A stretch of 34,889 nucleotides of DNA. It comes from a virus. Each line of letters starts with the position of its first letter. Position 1 is the stretch's first letter. Location: positions 1 to 34,889 of IMG/VR virus record IMGVR_UViG_3300023179_000292. The stretch is one strand, 5' to 3'. The notes beneath the pieces were generated by a model. The model did not search any database. It worked only from the letters and a program-made list of their open reading frames with translations, and was not told where the DNA came from. Of the stretch, positions 21,854 to 30,329 are shown one piece after another. Both the position numbers and the translations under genes were made by a program.

Positions 21854-23071
21854 ATGAGAAATTTTATAGGACACGATGGATTTATCTGGTGGGTTGGGGT
21901 TGTTGAAGATGTAGAAGATCCTCTCAGATTAGGTCGATGTAAAGTAAGATGTTTTGGATATCATCCACCAAAGTCTGCTAACCAAGTTTTAACTTCAGAT
22001 TTGCCTTGGGCGACTACAATTCATCCAATCAATACTCCAAATTTATATGCAACACCTAAAGTTGGAGATTGGTTATTTGGATTCTTTCTTGATAGTTTGT
22101 CTGCACAAGAACCAGCAATCATAGGATACTTTCCTTCAATACCCCTCAATATAAATGATCCAAACGCATATAAATCTCTTTTCAGCGTTGTGCCTGAAAG
22201 AAAAAGAAATTTTGATAAAGCAAACACAGCATCGGCGAAATCTTTTAAAACAATCCAGGATGATGTTCGATGGGAGTTTGATAAATTTAGTTTTATTGCT
22301 AATAATCATTACATTTCAATTTTAGAAAATGATGCAACATTAGGATTAGAACAACAAATTACAATTAGTAAAATACCACAGTATGTCAGTGGCATTCTAA
22401 AAAGTTACTCAAATAATATAACAATTGCCAGTTTGAATGGAACAATCAAAATTGACGATGTGGAAAAATCAGTCAAAATCAGAGGTGGTTTAGATAAAAT
22501 AAACGAAAAAGAATTTTCGCTGGTTATTGATAGAGCAGAAAATAAAATGACTTTGGGTGATGAAGATAAACGATTCATTAAATTTGAATCGGGAAACATT
22601 ATCTTTAAGCATAATGATGGCGCAGAAATTACTTTAAATAAAGACATAAAGCTAGACGCAACTGGACAGTTTAATGTTCAGATTGATGGAAAAATAATTA
22701 TAGATACACTACAACACATTGAAGTTACAACAAATAAGTTCACAATGACAGGAACTGATTTTGAATTCAATTCAGATAATTTTACAGTAAATGGTGGGTC
22801 GGTAGACATCATTGCATCAGAAGCCACAATTAGTTCCGAAAGTTCTTTATCATTAATAGATGAAAATTGGAATACCAATTTAAATTATATAATGCAAAAA
22901 ATACATTTACTTAGCGAAGCAGTTGATAGTTTAGGATTGGCGGTAAATGAAATTGTTGGTGCAATAAATGGGGCACCACAGGCAACCGCACAAACACCAG
23001 GAGGAGGAACAGTGACAGTTATCACAGATATTGCATCAGTAAGTCCGGTGATAATTTCCATCGATGTCTAA
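21854..23071 (+). CDS. 5: Baseplate central spike/hub protein gp5-like without lysozyme domain
   Basis: A 405-residue protein. GFIWWVGVVEDVEDPLRLGRCKVRCFGYHPP (residues 9-38) aligns closely with the OB-fold start of T4 gp5 (NWFVGVVEDRMDPLKLGRVRVRVVGLHPP), and LPWATTIHP and GDWLFGFFLD continue it. T4 gp5 (575 residues) then has a lysozyme domain; none is present here. The middle and C-terminal part (about 140-340) is a series of short beta-strands (IKIDDVEKSVKIRG, NKMTLGDEDKRFIKFE, FNVQIDGKIIID, IEVTTNKFTMTG) like the gp5 beta-helix spike. The end is Ala/Gly/Thr-rich. AGAGGATAA precedes the ATG. Acts in the cell-puncturing device; peptidoglycan cutting must come from elsewhere. Confidence 0.88.
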   Translation: MRNFIGHDGFIWWVGVVEDVEDPLRLGRCKVRCFGYHPPKSANQVLTSDLPWATTIHPINTPNLYATPKVGDWLFGFFLDSLSAQEPAIIGYFPSIPLNINDPNAYKSLFSVVPERKRNFDKANTASAKSFKTIQDDVRWEFDKFSFIANNHYISILENDATLGLEQQITISKIPQYVSGILKSYSNNITIASLNGTIKIDDVEKSVKIRGGLDKINEKEFSLVIDRAENKMTLGDEDKRFIKFESGNIIFKHNDGAEITLNKDIKLDATGQFNVQIDGKIIIDTLQHIEVTTNKFTMTGTDFEFNSDNFTVNGGSVDIIASEATISSESSLSLIDENWNTNLNYIMQKIHLLSEAVDSLGLAVNEIVGAINGAPQATAQTPGGGTVTVITDIASVSPVIISIDV

Positions 23072-23085
23072 AATAGGAGAAACTT

Positions 23086-23265
23086 ATGACAAATCATGAA
23101 AATTTAGTTAATTTATTTGATACTTACCTTGCTGAAAATGCAAAGTTTACAGAAAAAGGCAACAAAACAGCAGGAACAAGAGCTAGAAAAGCACTTGCTG
23201 AAATTGCGAAAGCGACAAAAGAGCGCAGAAAAGAAATACAAGAACAAAAGACAGTTCAAGAATAG
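23086..23265 (+). CDS. Histone H1-like (Hc1-type) small basic protein
   Basis: A 59-residue protein starting MTNHENLVNLFDTYLAENAK, with AGGAG nine bases before its ATG. The core EKGNKTAGTRARKALAEIAK and the following ERRKEIQEQK match the conserved segment of bacterial Hc1/histone-H1-like proteins, which typically read EKGNKAAG-(T/A)-RARKA-LE-(x)-K-(x)3-E-(F/L)-RK-(x)-I. Those proteins bind DNA. It sits between gp5 and gp25, so it is made late and could be packaged or could be a wedge accessory that happens to share the helix. Too short for the supplied open-frame limit but well spaced and in the operon. Confidence 0.7.
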   Translation: MTNHENLVNLFDTYLAENAKFTEKGNKTAGTRARKALAEIAKATKERRKEIQEQKTVQE

Positions 23266-23284
23266 AAATAAATAAAAGGAAAAA

Positions 23285-23668
23285 ATGGCAACAATAATTT
23301 TCTATAAAGATTTACCTCTAGATTTCACACCACATCCTGTGAGTGGAGACGTTTTACCCGTAACAAATGAGGTTGCAATTCGAAGGGCGGTAATTAACCT
23401 AATTCGAACAAAGAAAGGAACTCGCCCATTTTTTCCTGAATATGGATGCGATGTTGATGCGATGATTTTTGGAAATGATGACGCTTTCACAAAAGAAAGA
23501 ATTAAGGATTCAATTGTAAATGCAATCTCTCGATATGAGCCAAGAATTAATTTAGAAAAAATTGCAATTCGATATGAAAACTATGGATTAGACGTAACAT
23601 TAACTTATCGAATTAAAAATGTTGGGCTACAATCAACAGCAACGACAACAATTAAAAGGGCTGCATAA
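23285..23668 (+). CDS. 25: Baseplate wedge protein gp25
   Basis: A 127-residue protein of the GpW/gp25 family (T4 gp25: 132 residues). Key parts are NEVAIRRAVINLIRTKKGTRPFFPEYGCDVDAMIFGNDD, where the (L/I)-x-T-x-xG-x-R-(x)-FxPxYG motif is the family hallmark, then ERIKDSIVNAISRYEPRINLEKI. gp25 is the wedge subunit common to all contractile injection systems. An AAGGA site lies four to eight bases before the ATG, and its stop overlaps the gp6 ATG (TAATG). Confidence 0.95.
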   Translation: MATIIFYKDLPLDFTPHPVSGDVLPVTNEVAIRRAVINLIRTKKGTRPFFPEYGCDVDAMIFGNDDAFTKERIKDSIVNAISRYEPRINLEKIAIRYENYGLDVTLTYRIKNVGLQSTATTTIKRAA

Positions 23669-25482
23669 TGGCTGAGCAAAAAAATCTTAGAGTTGATGAT
23701 CTCAACTTCTCAGGAATTAAAACAAATTTAAAAAATTATTTAAAGGCTCAAGATCAATTTAGAGATTATAACTTTGATTCTTCAGGTATGAACATTTTGC
23801 TTGACCTTCTTTCCTATAACACATACTATAATGCAGTTTATTTGAATTTAGCCTCATCCGAAGCATTTTTATCTACCGCACAAAAAAGAAATTCAGTTGT
23901 TAATCTTGCAAAATCTTTGAATTATACACCAAGATCAACAACTTCTGCAAAAGTTTCAGGCACAGTTGTTGCAACAGTAACGGGTGCTCCATCGTCAATA
24001 ACAATTCCTCAGTATACAGAATTTACTGGAACTATAAATGGAGTAACGTTTAGTTTTTTAAGCGATGAAGCTATCACTCTTTACAGTGCAGATGATTATG
24101 AAGGAACAATTAACCTTACTGAAGGAACTTTAATCACCCGAAGATATACTGTAAATACTTCAGATGCGGAACAAAGATTTTTAATTCCAAATCTAAATGT
24201 AGATACAAGCACATTATCAGTTAGCGTTCTAAATTCTTCTTCAGACAGCACATCTAGAACATTTGAGCCAGTCGATAATTTAGTTGAGGTTTCATCGACA
24301 TCAAGAATTTACTATCTGGAAGAAGTTGAAGATGGTCAATTTGAAATTAAATTTGGTGACGATATTTTTGGTGTTGAACTTGACAACGGAAATATTGTTG
24401 TGTTACAATACTTAGTGTCAAGTGGATCGGAATCAAATGACATTCAAGAACTTACTTTTGCTGATACAATTACTTCAGTAACTGATTTAGCGTTCACCGC
24501 AACATCAGGCGCAGCAGGAGGAAATGCAAGAGAAACAATTTCATCAATAAAGTATAACGCACCAAAATTCTATCAATCTCAAAATAGAGTTGTAACCGCA
24601 GAAGATTATAAGGCGCTTTTACTCAGGCAATCCACAGTTAAATCTGTTATCGTTTGGGGCGGTGAGGACAATGATCCTCCCGAATACGGAAAAGTTTTCA
24701 TTGCAGTTAAACCAGTTGTAGGATTAGCACTGACTGCAACCGAAAAAAACAATTTAATTAATACTATTATGAAACCAAAAAAAGTATTGACAGTATCAAC
24801 TGAAATTGTCGATCCAGAATATCTTTACCTGTTAATTGATTTAACCGTCAAATATGATTCTACCGCTACATCTTTAACAGAGGCAGCAATTGAATCATTG
24901 ATTCAAGCAGTTGTTGAAAATTATAATGATACAGAAATTAATACTTTTTCGAAATATTTTAGATTTTCAAAATTGAATCGTTTGGTTGATTTTTCTGAAC
25001 GTTCTATTTTAAATAGTGATCTTGTTGTTCGTATGAGAAGAGAGATTGATGTAACATTAGGTCTTTCTACACGATATGAAATTAATTTTTCAAACTCAAT
25101 TGATTCTACAACAAATGAAAGACCTTCTACTCATCCTTATGGTGCGGGAAACAAACTAACGTCTAATGCATTTACATACTTAGGATATGAGAATTGTTAC
25201 CTTGAAGAAAATAACGGAATTCTCAGAATCTACAGAATTTCTGGTTCTAGTAGATTAGGCGTCTTAAACAATGCTGGCACCCTCAATTATACAACAGGTA
25301 GGGTTGTCTTGTCAAGTTTTGCTCCAACAGAATTTGCAGATGGAGGAAATACACTAAAACTTACTGCATATCCTGCACAGAAAGATATTCTACCTTTAAG
25401 AAAACAAATTATTCAAATTCGTGACGCAGATATTAATATTACCATGTTGGACGATAATACAATCAGTTTGGTAAGTAGGTAA
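23668..25482 (+). CDS. 6: Baseplate wedge protein gp6
   Basis: A 604-residue protein (T4 gp6: 660) of the gp6/baseplate J family, the core of each wedge that changes shape on sheath contraction. It opens with LRVDDLNFSGIKTNLKNYLKAQDQFRDYNFDSSGMNILLDLLSYNTYYNAVYLNLASSEAFLSTAQ, a highly conserved block in T4-like phages. FEIKFGDDIFG, a loop of the J-type domain, lies near residue 230, and NRVVTAEDYKALLL follows near 310. Overlaps of TAATG with both gp25 and the next gene mean coupled translation at fixed ratio. No anomalies seen. Confidence 0.93.
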   Translation: MAEQKNLRVDDLNFSGIKTNLKNYLKAQDQFRDYNFDSSGMNILLDLLSYNTYYNAVYLNLASSEAFLSTAQKRNSVVNLAKSLNYTPRSTTSAKVSGTVVATVTGAPSSITIPQYTEFTGTINGVTFSFLSDEAITLYSADDYEGTINLTEGTLITRRYTVNTSDAEQRFLIPNLNVDTSTLSVSVLNSSSDSTSRTFEPVDNLVEVSSTSRIYYLEEVEDGQFEIKFGDDIFGVELDNGNIVVLQYLVSSGSESNDIQELTFADTITSVTDLAFTATSGAAGGNARETISSIKYNAPKFYQSQNRVVTAEDYKALLLRQSTVKSVIVWGGEDNDPPEYGKVFIAVKPVVGLALTATEKNNLINTIMKPKKVLTVSTEIVDPEYLYLLIDLTVKYDSTATSLTEAAIESLIQAVVENYNDTEINTFSKYFRFSKLNRLVDFSERSILNSDLVVRMRREIDVTLGLSTRYEINFSNSIDSTTNERPSTHPYGAGNKLTSNAFTYLGYENCYLEENNGILRIYRISGSSRLGVLNNAGTLNYTTGRVVLSSFAPTEFADGGNTLKLTAYPAQKDILPLRKQIIQIRDADINITMLDDNTISLVSR

Positions 25483-28400
25483 TGCAAAATTCAAATTTTA
25501 AACCGTCATTAAATATAGATTCATTTTTTGGCGAAACAGTAGACAACGAAAGATTCTTGCTTTTCGTTAGAGCGTACTATGAATGGCTACAAACTTCGAA
25601 AATCACCATTAGTGATAAAGTTGGCACGTTTTCTCGTGGCGAAACAATTACTGGATCAACATCAAAATCTACAGCAGTTATTAAGGAAGTTGGATCAGAC
25701 TATCTTGTTATAAAATCCGAATCATACTTACCTTTTGAAATAGATGAAACAATTACTGGAGGCACATCTGGCGCAACTGCAAGCATCAGTGTCATCAAAG
25801 ATAATGTTGTTAGAGCGACAGGACAGTTTTTAAATAACCGTTACCTCGAAAGTTCGGTAGATAAGTATGTTGATTATTTAAGAACAGAGCTTTACGACAG
25901 TATACCCAAAGACTATCTAGGCGATAAGCGCCAACTCGCACTTAAATTTAAAAACTTTTTTGAATCAAAAAGTAACGAAGAATCGTATCGTTTTATATTC
26001 AAACTTTTATATAATGAACCTGTAGAATTTTATTATCCAGGAGAAGATGTTCTTAGAGTTTCAGACGGCAACTTTGAAAAAACTAGAATTATTCGTGCCG
26101 TTGTTACAGATGAAATTTTTGATTTTTTAGAAAAAACAATTCGTGGAGAAACTTCTGGAGCACTTGCTAATGTAGTCGATGTTAAAAAGTTTTTCATCGG
26201 CGGAACAGAAATTGCAGAGTTAACATTAAAACTTGTCAGCGGAAATTTCAGTGACGGAGAAACCATTGTTGATATCGATGACGAAACATTAACCACCACT
26301 CTGTATGGAATTATTACAGGGTTTACAATTAATGATGCTGGTTCTGGTTATCAAGTCGATGATGAGATTATAATTACTGGTAATGGATCAGAAGCTGCGG
26401 CTAAAATTTCTTCAGTAAAAAAATCGCCAATTAGCGCACTAAAGATAAACACTATTGGGCATGGCTATCAATTAAATGCAAATGCAACAATTAATAATTC
26501 TGGTACTGGAGGTTCCGGATTAATTGTTCGTGTGACTGAACTTGCAAATACCTACACAGTTACAAACATAAACACCAGCGCATCCTATACAGTAGGTGAA
26601 ATTTCAAGAGTTTCAATTATTAATCGTGGCGAAAACTATTACGCCGCACCCACAATTACTTTACAAGATACAACAATTGCATCTTTGGGTTTGTTATCGC
26701 CAAAGTTAATTACAATTAATAATGCAGGTTCAAATTATGGTGTCGGAAATACACTTATTTTTACCGGAGGATCAGGAGCAAATGCTGCTGGTCAAATTGC
26801 ATCAATTAATGAATCTTTTGGTTACTCAAACAATTTACTTTTTGAAGATGGATTTTTAATGCTGTCTGAGAACAGCTATGACGATGTTATCAAAACTGAA
26901 GATTGGAATACATTAGGTTCAATTAAGCGTATTGAATTGACTAATTTTGGTAACGGCTATACAACAGCAAATCTTCCTTCGATTAGTGTGTCATCAACAA
27001 CAGGATCGAACGCAAATCTTGTTACAACAAATATTCAAGGCAAAAATGCAAATGTAGAAGTTGACATTGCAAACAATGTTACTGGATTAGGATCGATTCG
27101 AGCAATTGAAGTAACTAATTTTGGTATAAATTACAGCACAGCAACTGCCTTTGCAAATACTGGAGATGGTAACGCAAATATTACACCAATCATCAGCGGT
27201 TTAGGAATTAAAGATGGAAATTGGATTGATGATGACGGCAAAGTATCATACAAATATATTCAAGATTCATATTATTATCAAGATTTTTCATATGTTTTAA
27301 AAAGTGGACTTGCGTTTAGTGGCTACTCCGATATAATTAAAAAAATTATTCATCCAGCTGGTTTGCAATTTTTTGGCGAAATTCTCATTAAAAGCAATAT
27401 TCTTAATGTTTCAGAATTCTTGTCTGAAGTGCAAAAATATGTAATTACATTTATATCATCAGGCGTGGGCGGTATTATTGATGTTCAAATGATGATTGAT
27501 CAGTTTGATCACGAATATGATATTATTATTACGCCTACCGTTCTTGTGGCAGATGCATTTGGGGATCCAGATAGAAGTATTGTTGTGTCTAAATTTACTC
27601 TTGGACTGAGTGAAGTTCAACATAACAATACTAGAATTAAATTTGAATTGCCTATTACAATACCTTCAGAAATATTATCGATTCCAACAAATTACATAAT
27701 AAGTCTTCAGTTAAACGCAGGATCAAGTTATGGCGAATTTGCATATGGTGATTTAATCATTGGAGGAACAGAAACTCCATTGGGACCACTATCGGAAAGT
27801 TATGTTGATATACCTATTTCAGATTTAGCTTCATTTAAATTTAGTGATGCCTTATTAATAGACACTGAAATTTTTAATACATCATCAATTGTTCTTGAGA
27901 TAGACAATATAACTTCTTTAAATATTTTAACCATTATGTCTAATGAACTTAAAATTATTTTAAAGGAAATGGGCGGGATAATTGATGTTCAGTCATCAAT
28001 CGATAAAGAAAAAACACAAATATCTGAAATTATAGAAACACTTATTAGTGAAACTTCAGTAAGTGCAATAGTGTTTAGTTATTACGATGCATTTAAAACA
28101 TTTACAACATTATCTTCTGTCGAAAGCACTTCAAATATTGAAGTTCAAATTAAACTGCCAACTATTACAATACCTTCAGAAATATTATCGATTCCAACAA
28201 ATTACATAATAAGTCTTCAGTTAAACGCGGGATCAAGTTATGGCGAATTTATATATGATAATTTAGTAATTGGGGGGACAGAAACTCCATTGGGACCACT
28301 ATCGAATAATTATGCCGATACCCCCATTTCAGATTTAGCTTCATTTAAATTTAGTGATGCCTTATCAATAGACACTGAAATTTTTAATACATCATCAATT

Positions 28401-28970
28401 GTTCTTGAGATAAATAATATGTCTTCTTTTGATTTTTTAATTGAAAAAGAAGTTAAAAATGAAATAATTTCAGAATTCGAAACTTTAGCGTCAATTAATT
28501 CTGAACAAAGTGTTTTACTTACCACTTTATATCCAATATCTTCATATGGAACAAAAGAATACCAAGAAACGCCAATTTCAACATACGCATTCAATACAAT
28601 TTCAGAATATGCATCTAATACAATTGGCGATCAATATTCTTTAGATGCCTCAACTGAAAGTGTATATAATAATTATCAGGCAATACAAGGAAATGTTTCA
28701 TATGCTTTAACCGGGGTTATTCAATCGGAAACAATAAATTTATTATCGCAAACAACTTTAGAGGCTGTGGCAGGACTAACATTTTTTGATACCTTACCAC
28801 AAATTTTAGGAATTGGAACAATATTCAATTCAGATTTTGGTGTAAATGATGTTTTTGTTGCAAATGATGAATATTTTTCAGTAACTTCTGTAGTAAGTAA
28901 TACTTTACTTTATGTTGATAGAAATCCATCATCAACATTCACAAATGTTATTGCGTATAAACAAATTTGA
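25482..28970 (+). CDS. 7: Baseplate wedge protein gp7-like, with internal repeats
   Basis: An 1162-residue protein (T4 gp7: 1032) in the gene-7 position after gp6 and before gp8. Its N-terminus (FFGETVDNERFLLFVRAYYEWLQTS, then FLNNRYLESSVDKYVDYLRTELYDSIP, then KRQLALKFKNFFESKSNEESYRFIFKLLYNEPVEFYYPGEDVLR) is a conserved wedge block of marine T4-like phages. GETITG-(S/G)-TS-(x)-TA strands surround it. Residues about 278-575 are six Gly-Tyr beta-repeats, and about 660-980 contain a two-copy duplicated module. The C-terminus carries FGVNDVFVANDEYFSVTSV, a strand-rich end. gp7 assignment is by position, size and N-terminal block rather than direct alignment with T4. The only stop-to-start gap of the right half, holding a late promoter, follows it. 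Confidence 0.75.
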   Translation: MQNSNFKPSLNIDSFFGETVDNERFLLFVRAYYEWLQTSKITISDKVGTFSRGETITGSTSKSTAVIKEVGSDYLVIKSESYLPFEIDETITGGTSGATASISVIKDNVVRATGQFLNNRYLESSVDKYVDYLRTELYDSIPKDYLGDKRQLALKFKNFFESKSNEESYRFIFKLLYNEPVEFYYPGEDVLRVSDGNFEKTRIIRAVVTDEIFDFLEKTIRGETSGALANVVDVKKFFIGGTEIAELTLKLVSGNFSDGETIVDIDDETLTTTLYGIITGFTINDAGSGYQVDDEIIITGNGSEAAAKISSVKKSPISALKINTIGHGYQLNANATINNSGTGGSGLIVRVTELANTYTVTNINTSASYTVGEISRVSIINRGENYYAAPTITLQDTTIASLGLLSPKLITINNAGSNYGVGNTLIFTGGSGANAAGQIASINESFGYSNNLLFEDGFLMLSENSYDDVIKTEDWNTLGSIKRIELTNFGNGYTTANLPSISVSSTTGSNANLVTTNIQGKNANVEVDIANNVTGLGSIRAIEVTNFGINYSTATAFANTGDGNANITPIISGLGIKDGNWIDDDGKVSYKYIQDSYYYQDFSYVLKSGLAFSGYSDIIKKIIHPAGLQFFGEILIKSNILNVSEFLSEVQKYVITFISSGVGGIIDVQMMIDQFDHEYDIIITPTVLVADAFGDPDRSIVVSKFTLGLSEVQHNNTRIKFELPITIPSEILSIPTNYIISLQLNAGSSYGEFAYGDLIIGGTETPLGPLSESYVDIPISDLASFKFSDALLIDTEIFNTSSIVLEIDNITSLNILTIMSNELKIILKEMGGIIDVQSSIDKEKTQISEIIETLISETSVSAIVFSYYDAFKTFTTLSSVESTSNIEVQIKLPTITIPSEILSIPTNYIISLQLNAGSSYGEFIYDNLVIGGTETPLGPLSNNYADTPISDLASFKFSDALSIDTEIFNTSSIVLEINNMSSFDFLIEKEVKNEIISEFETLASINSEQSVLLTTLYPISSYGTKEYQETPISTYAFNTISEYASNTIGDQYSLDASTESVYNNYQAIQGNVSYALTGVIQSETINLLSQTTLEAVAGLTFFDTLPQILGIGTIFNSDFGVNDVFVANDEYFSVTSVVSNTLLYVDRNPSSTFTNVIAYKQI
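26314..27207 (+). repeat. Six degenerate Gly-Tyr beta-repeats within gp7-like protein
   Basis: Each repeat has the plan: beta-strand, N-x-G-x-(G/N)-Y, about ten residues, beta-strand, a Gly/Ser-rich turn, then A-x-(I/V). Examples are INDAGSGYQVDDEIIITG, INTIGHGYQLNANATIN, INNAGSNYGVGNTLIFTGG, LTNFGNGYTTANLPSISV and VTNFGINYSTATAFANTG. Spacing is 40-60 residues. They suggest a modular beta-solenoid or a chain of small beta-domains. Confidence 0.75.
27654..27925 (+). repeat. First copy of a duplicated segment in gp7-like gene
   Basis: This segment recurs, without any gap and with only scattered base differences, 510 bases downstream at 28164-28435. Both encode IPSEILSIPTNYIISLQLNAGSS and the following GGTETPLGPLS and SFKFSDAL-IDTEIFNTSSIVLEI parts. 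The module begins earlier at a GGIIDVQ motif (27468 and 27972), making a unit of about 170 residues whose first half has diverged. Confidence 0.9.
28164..28435 (+). repeat. Second copy of the duplicated segment in gp7-like gene
   Basis: Near-identical to 27654-27925 at an offset of 510 bases. Most differences cluster around 28250-28320 (IYDNLVIGGTETPLGPLSNNYADTP in this copy). High identity at DNA level in both variable and fixed codon positions implies a recent duplication or ongoing gene conversion. Confidence 0.9.
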
Positions 28971-28980
28971 GTAAAAAAAA

Positions 28981-28988
28981 TATAAATA
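28981..28988 (+). promoter_or_regulatory. T4-type late promoter before gp8
   Basis: A perfect TATAAATA, the T4 late-promoter -10 element recognised by gp55-loaded RNA polymerase, stands in the 49-base gap between gp7 and gp8. There is no -35, as expected for late promoters. AGGAGA (29009-29014) and ATG at 29020 follow. Its presence beside a gp33 gene in the same window makes T4-style late control likely. Confidence 0.8.
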
Positions 28989-29019
28989 AACAAAACCAAA
29001 TAAAATTTAGGAGATTTTT

Positions 29020-30312
29020 ATGGGGTCAATTGTAACAAGTAAATTTAGAATTCACAATGCAGAGCAATTTGTTGAGGGATTCGACGAATCGGCAAATTCC
29101 ATTGTTTATCTAACAATCGGTAGAAATAGAGAATTTGCTGATGACAACAACCCACCAACACCAGTTAATTCTACGGCAAATATTGAATTTACGCCATGGA
29201 GAGAAGCATACGCGGCAAAAAGAATTACTGCGTCAGATGTAACCCATGCTGTTCCTAGACATGACTGGACATCTGGCACAGTCTACGACCAGTATGATGA
29301 TCAGGACACAAACCTTCTAGATGACGATTTTTATGTCCTCACAGAAGATTATAATGTTTATAAGTGTCTTTTTAATAATGGAGCCACGGCATCAACAACT
29401 AAACCAACTGGAGTTTCATCATCAAGATTTGAAACTGCTGATGGATACATTTGGAAATATATGTATACCATCACAACAGCAAAGGCTTTAAAATTTTTAA
29501 CAAATGATTATATTTCTGTTCAAACTCTTGCATCTGATGGAGGCGAAGACCAGTGGGATGTGCAGGCCGCTGCTGTAGATGGAGCTTTAGATATTGTTCT
29601 TGTAACATCTGGCGGATCAGCATATGGTTCAGCACCGGCAGTTACAATCCGTGGAGATGGAACTGGAGCGACTGCAAATAGTACAATATCTGGTGGTGTG
29701 GTCACAAAAGTAACCATTATCAATCGCGGATCGGGTTATACAAACGCAAGTGTTTCTTTTGCTTCTGGCGCAGCAACAGCAAGAGCAATTATCGGTCCTA
29801 AAGGTGGTCACGGTGCAGATGCAATTGAGGAGTTGGGCGGAAAATATGTTATGATGAATATACGCTTAGACGGTAATCAATCAAATACATTTTCAACAGC
29901 AAATGAATTTAGACAAGTTTCTCTTATTCGTGATCCGTATGAATGGAACACATCAACCAGAGCGGTGTCAACAGTATATCGTCAAACCATGCGATATACA
30001 TTAGGTGGTGTTTCTGGCACATTTACTGCGGATGAATTTGTTTCTGATGCAGGTTCACCAGCAAATACTGCAAGCGTTGTTGAATGGGATGCAACAAATA
30101 ATTACTTGTATACATTGCTACCACTTAACACAGTGTTTGCAAACGCTGCGGTTTTAACTGGAGGTTCTTCTAGTGCAACAGGTACAGTTATTGCAACATC
30201 AAATGCAGGACTTCAGCCTTACAGCGGTGAAATTCTTTATGTTGAAAATAGAGTGCCTATTGCTAGAGCGGATGATCAAATTGAAGACGTAAAACTAATT
30301 ATTCAATTTTAA
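29020..30312 (+). CDS. 8: Baseplate wedge protein gp8, enlarged
   Basis: A 430-residue protein (T4 gp8: 334). IVTSKFRIHNAEQFVEGF matches T4 IVTSKFRTEKMLNFYNS; IVYLTIGRNREF matches IFITFGRSEPW; VPRHDWTSGTVYDQYD matches IPRRDWGDTRYPDPYT; GYIWKYMYTI matches GYVWEYLFEI; FRQVSLIRDPYEW matches FRQISIITNPLEA; the end SGEILYVENRVPIARADDQIEDVKLIIQF matches the T4 end. The extra hundred residues are an insertion about 185-275 with two Gly-Tyr repeats of the gp7 type (SGGSAYGSAPAVTIRGDG and IINRGSGYTNASVSFASG) and a GGSSSATG strand before the last domain. gp8 connects gp7, gp10 and gp6 within the wedge. Confidence 0.93.
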   Translation: MGSIVTSKFRIHNAEQFVEGFDESANSIVYLTIGRNREFADDNNPPTPVNSTANIEFTPWREAYAAKRITASDVTHAVPRHDWTSGTVYDQYDDQDTNLLDDDFYVLTEDYNVYKCLFNNGATASTTKPTGVSSSRFETADGYIWKYMYTITTAKALKFLTNDYISVQTLASDGGEDQWDVQAAAVDGALDIVLVTSGGSAYGSAPAVTIRGDGTGATANSTISGGVVTKVTIINRGSGYTNASVSFASGAATARAIIGPKGGHGADAIEELGGKYVMMNIRLDGNQSNTFSTANEFRQVSLIRDPYEWNTSTRAVSTVYRQTMRYTLGGVSGTFTADEFVSDAGSPANTASVVEWDATNNYLYTLLPLNTVFANAAVLTGGSSSATGTVIATSNAGLQPYSGEILYVENRVPIARADDQIEDVKLIIQF

Positions 30313-30329
30313 TAAATTAAATTTAATCA

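Noticed and set aside
23267-23274. AATAAATA before gp25 as a late promoter
   Set aside because: Only ten bases from the start codon, leaving no leader for the AAGGA site.
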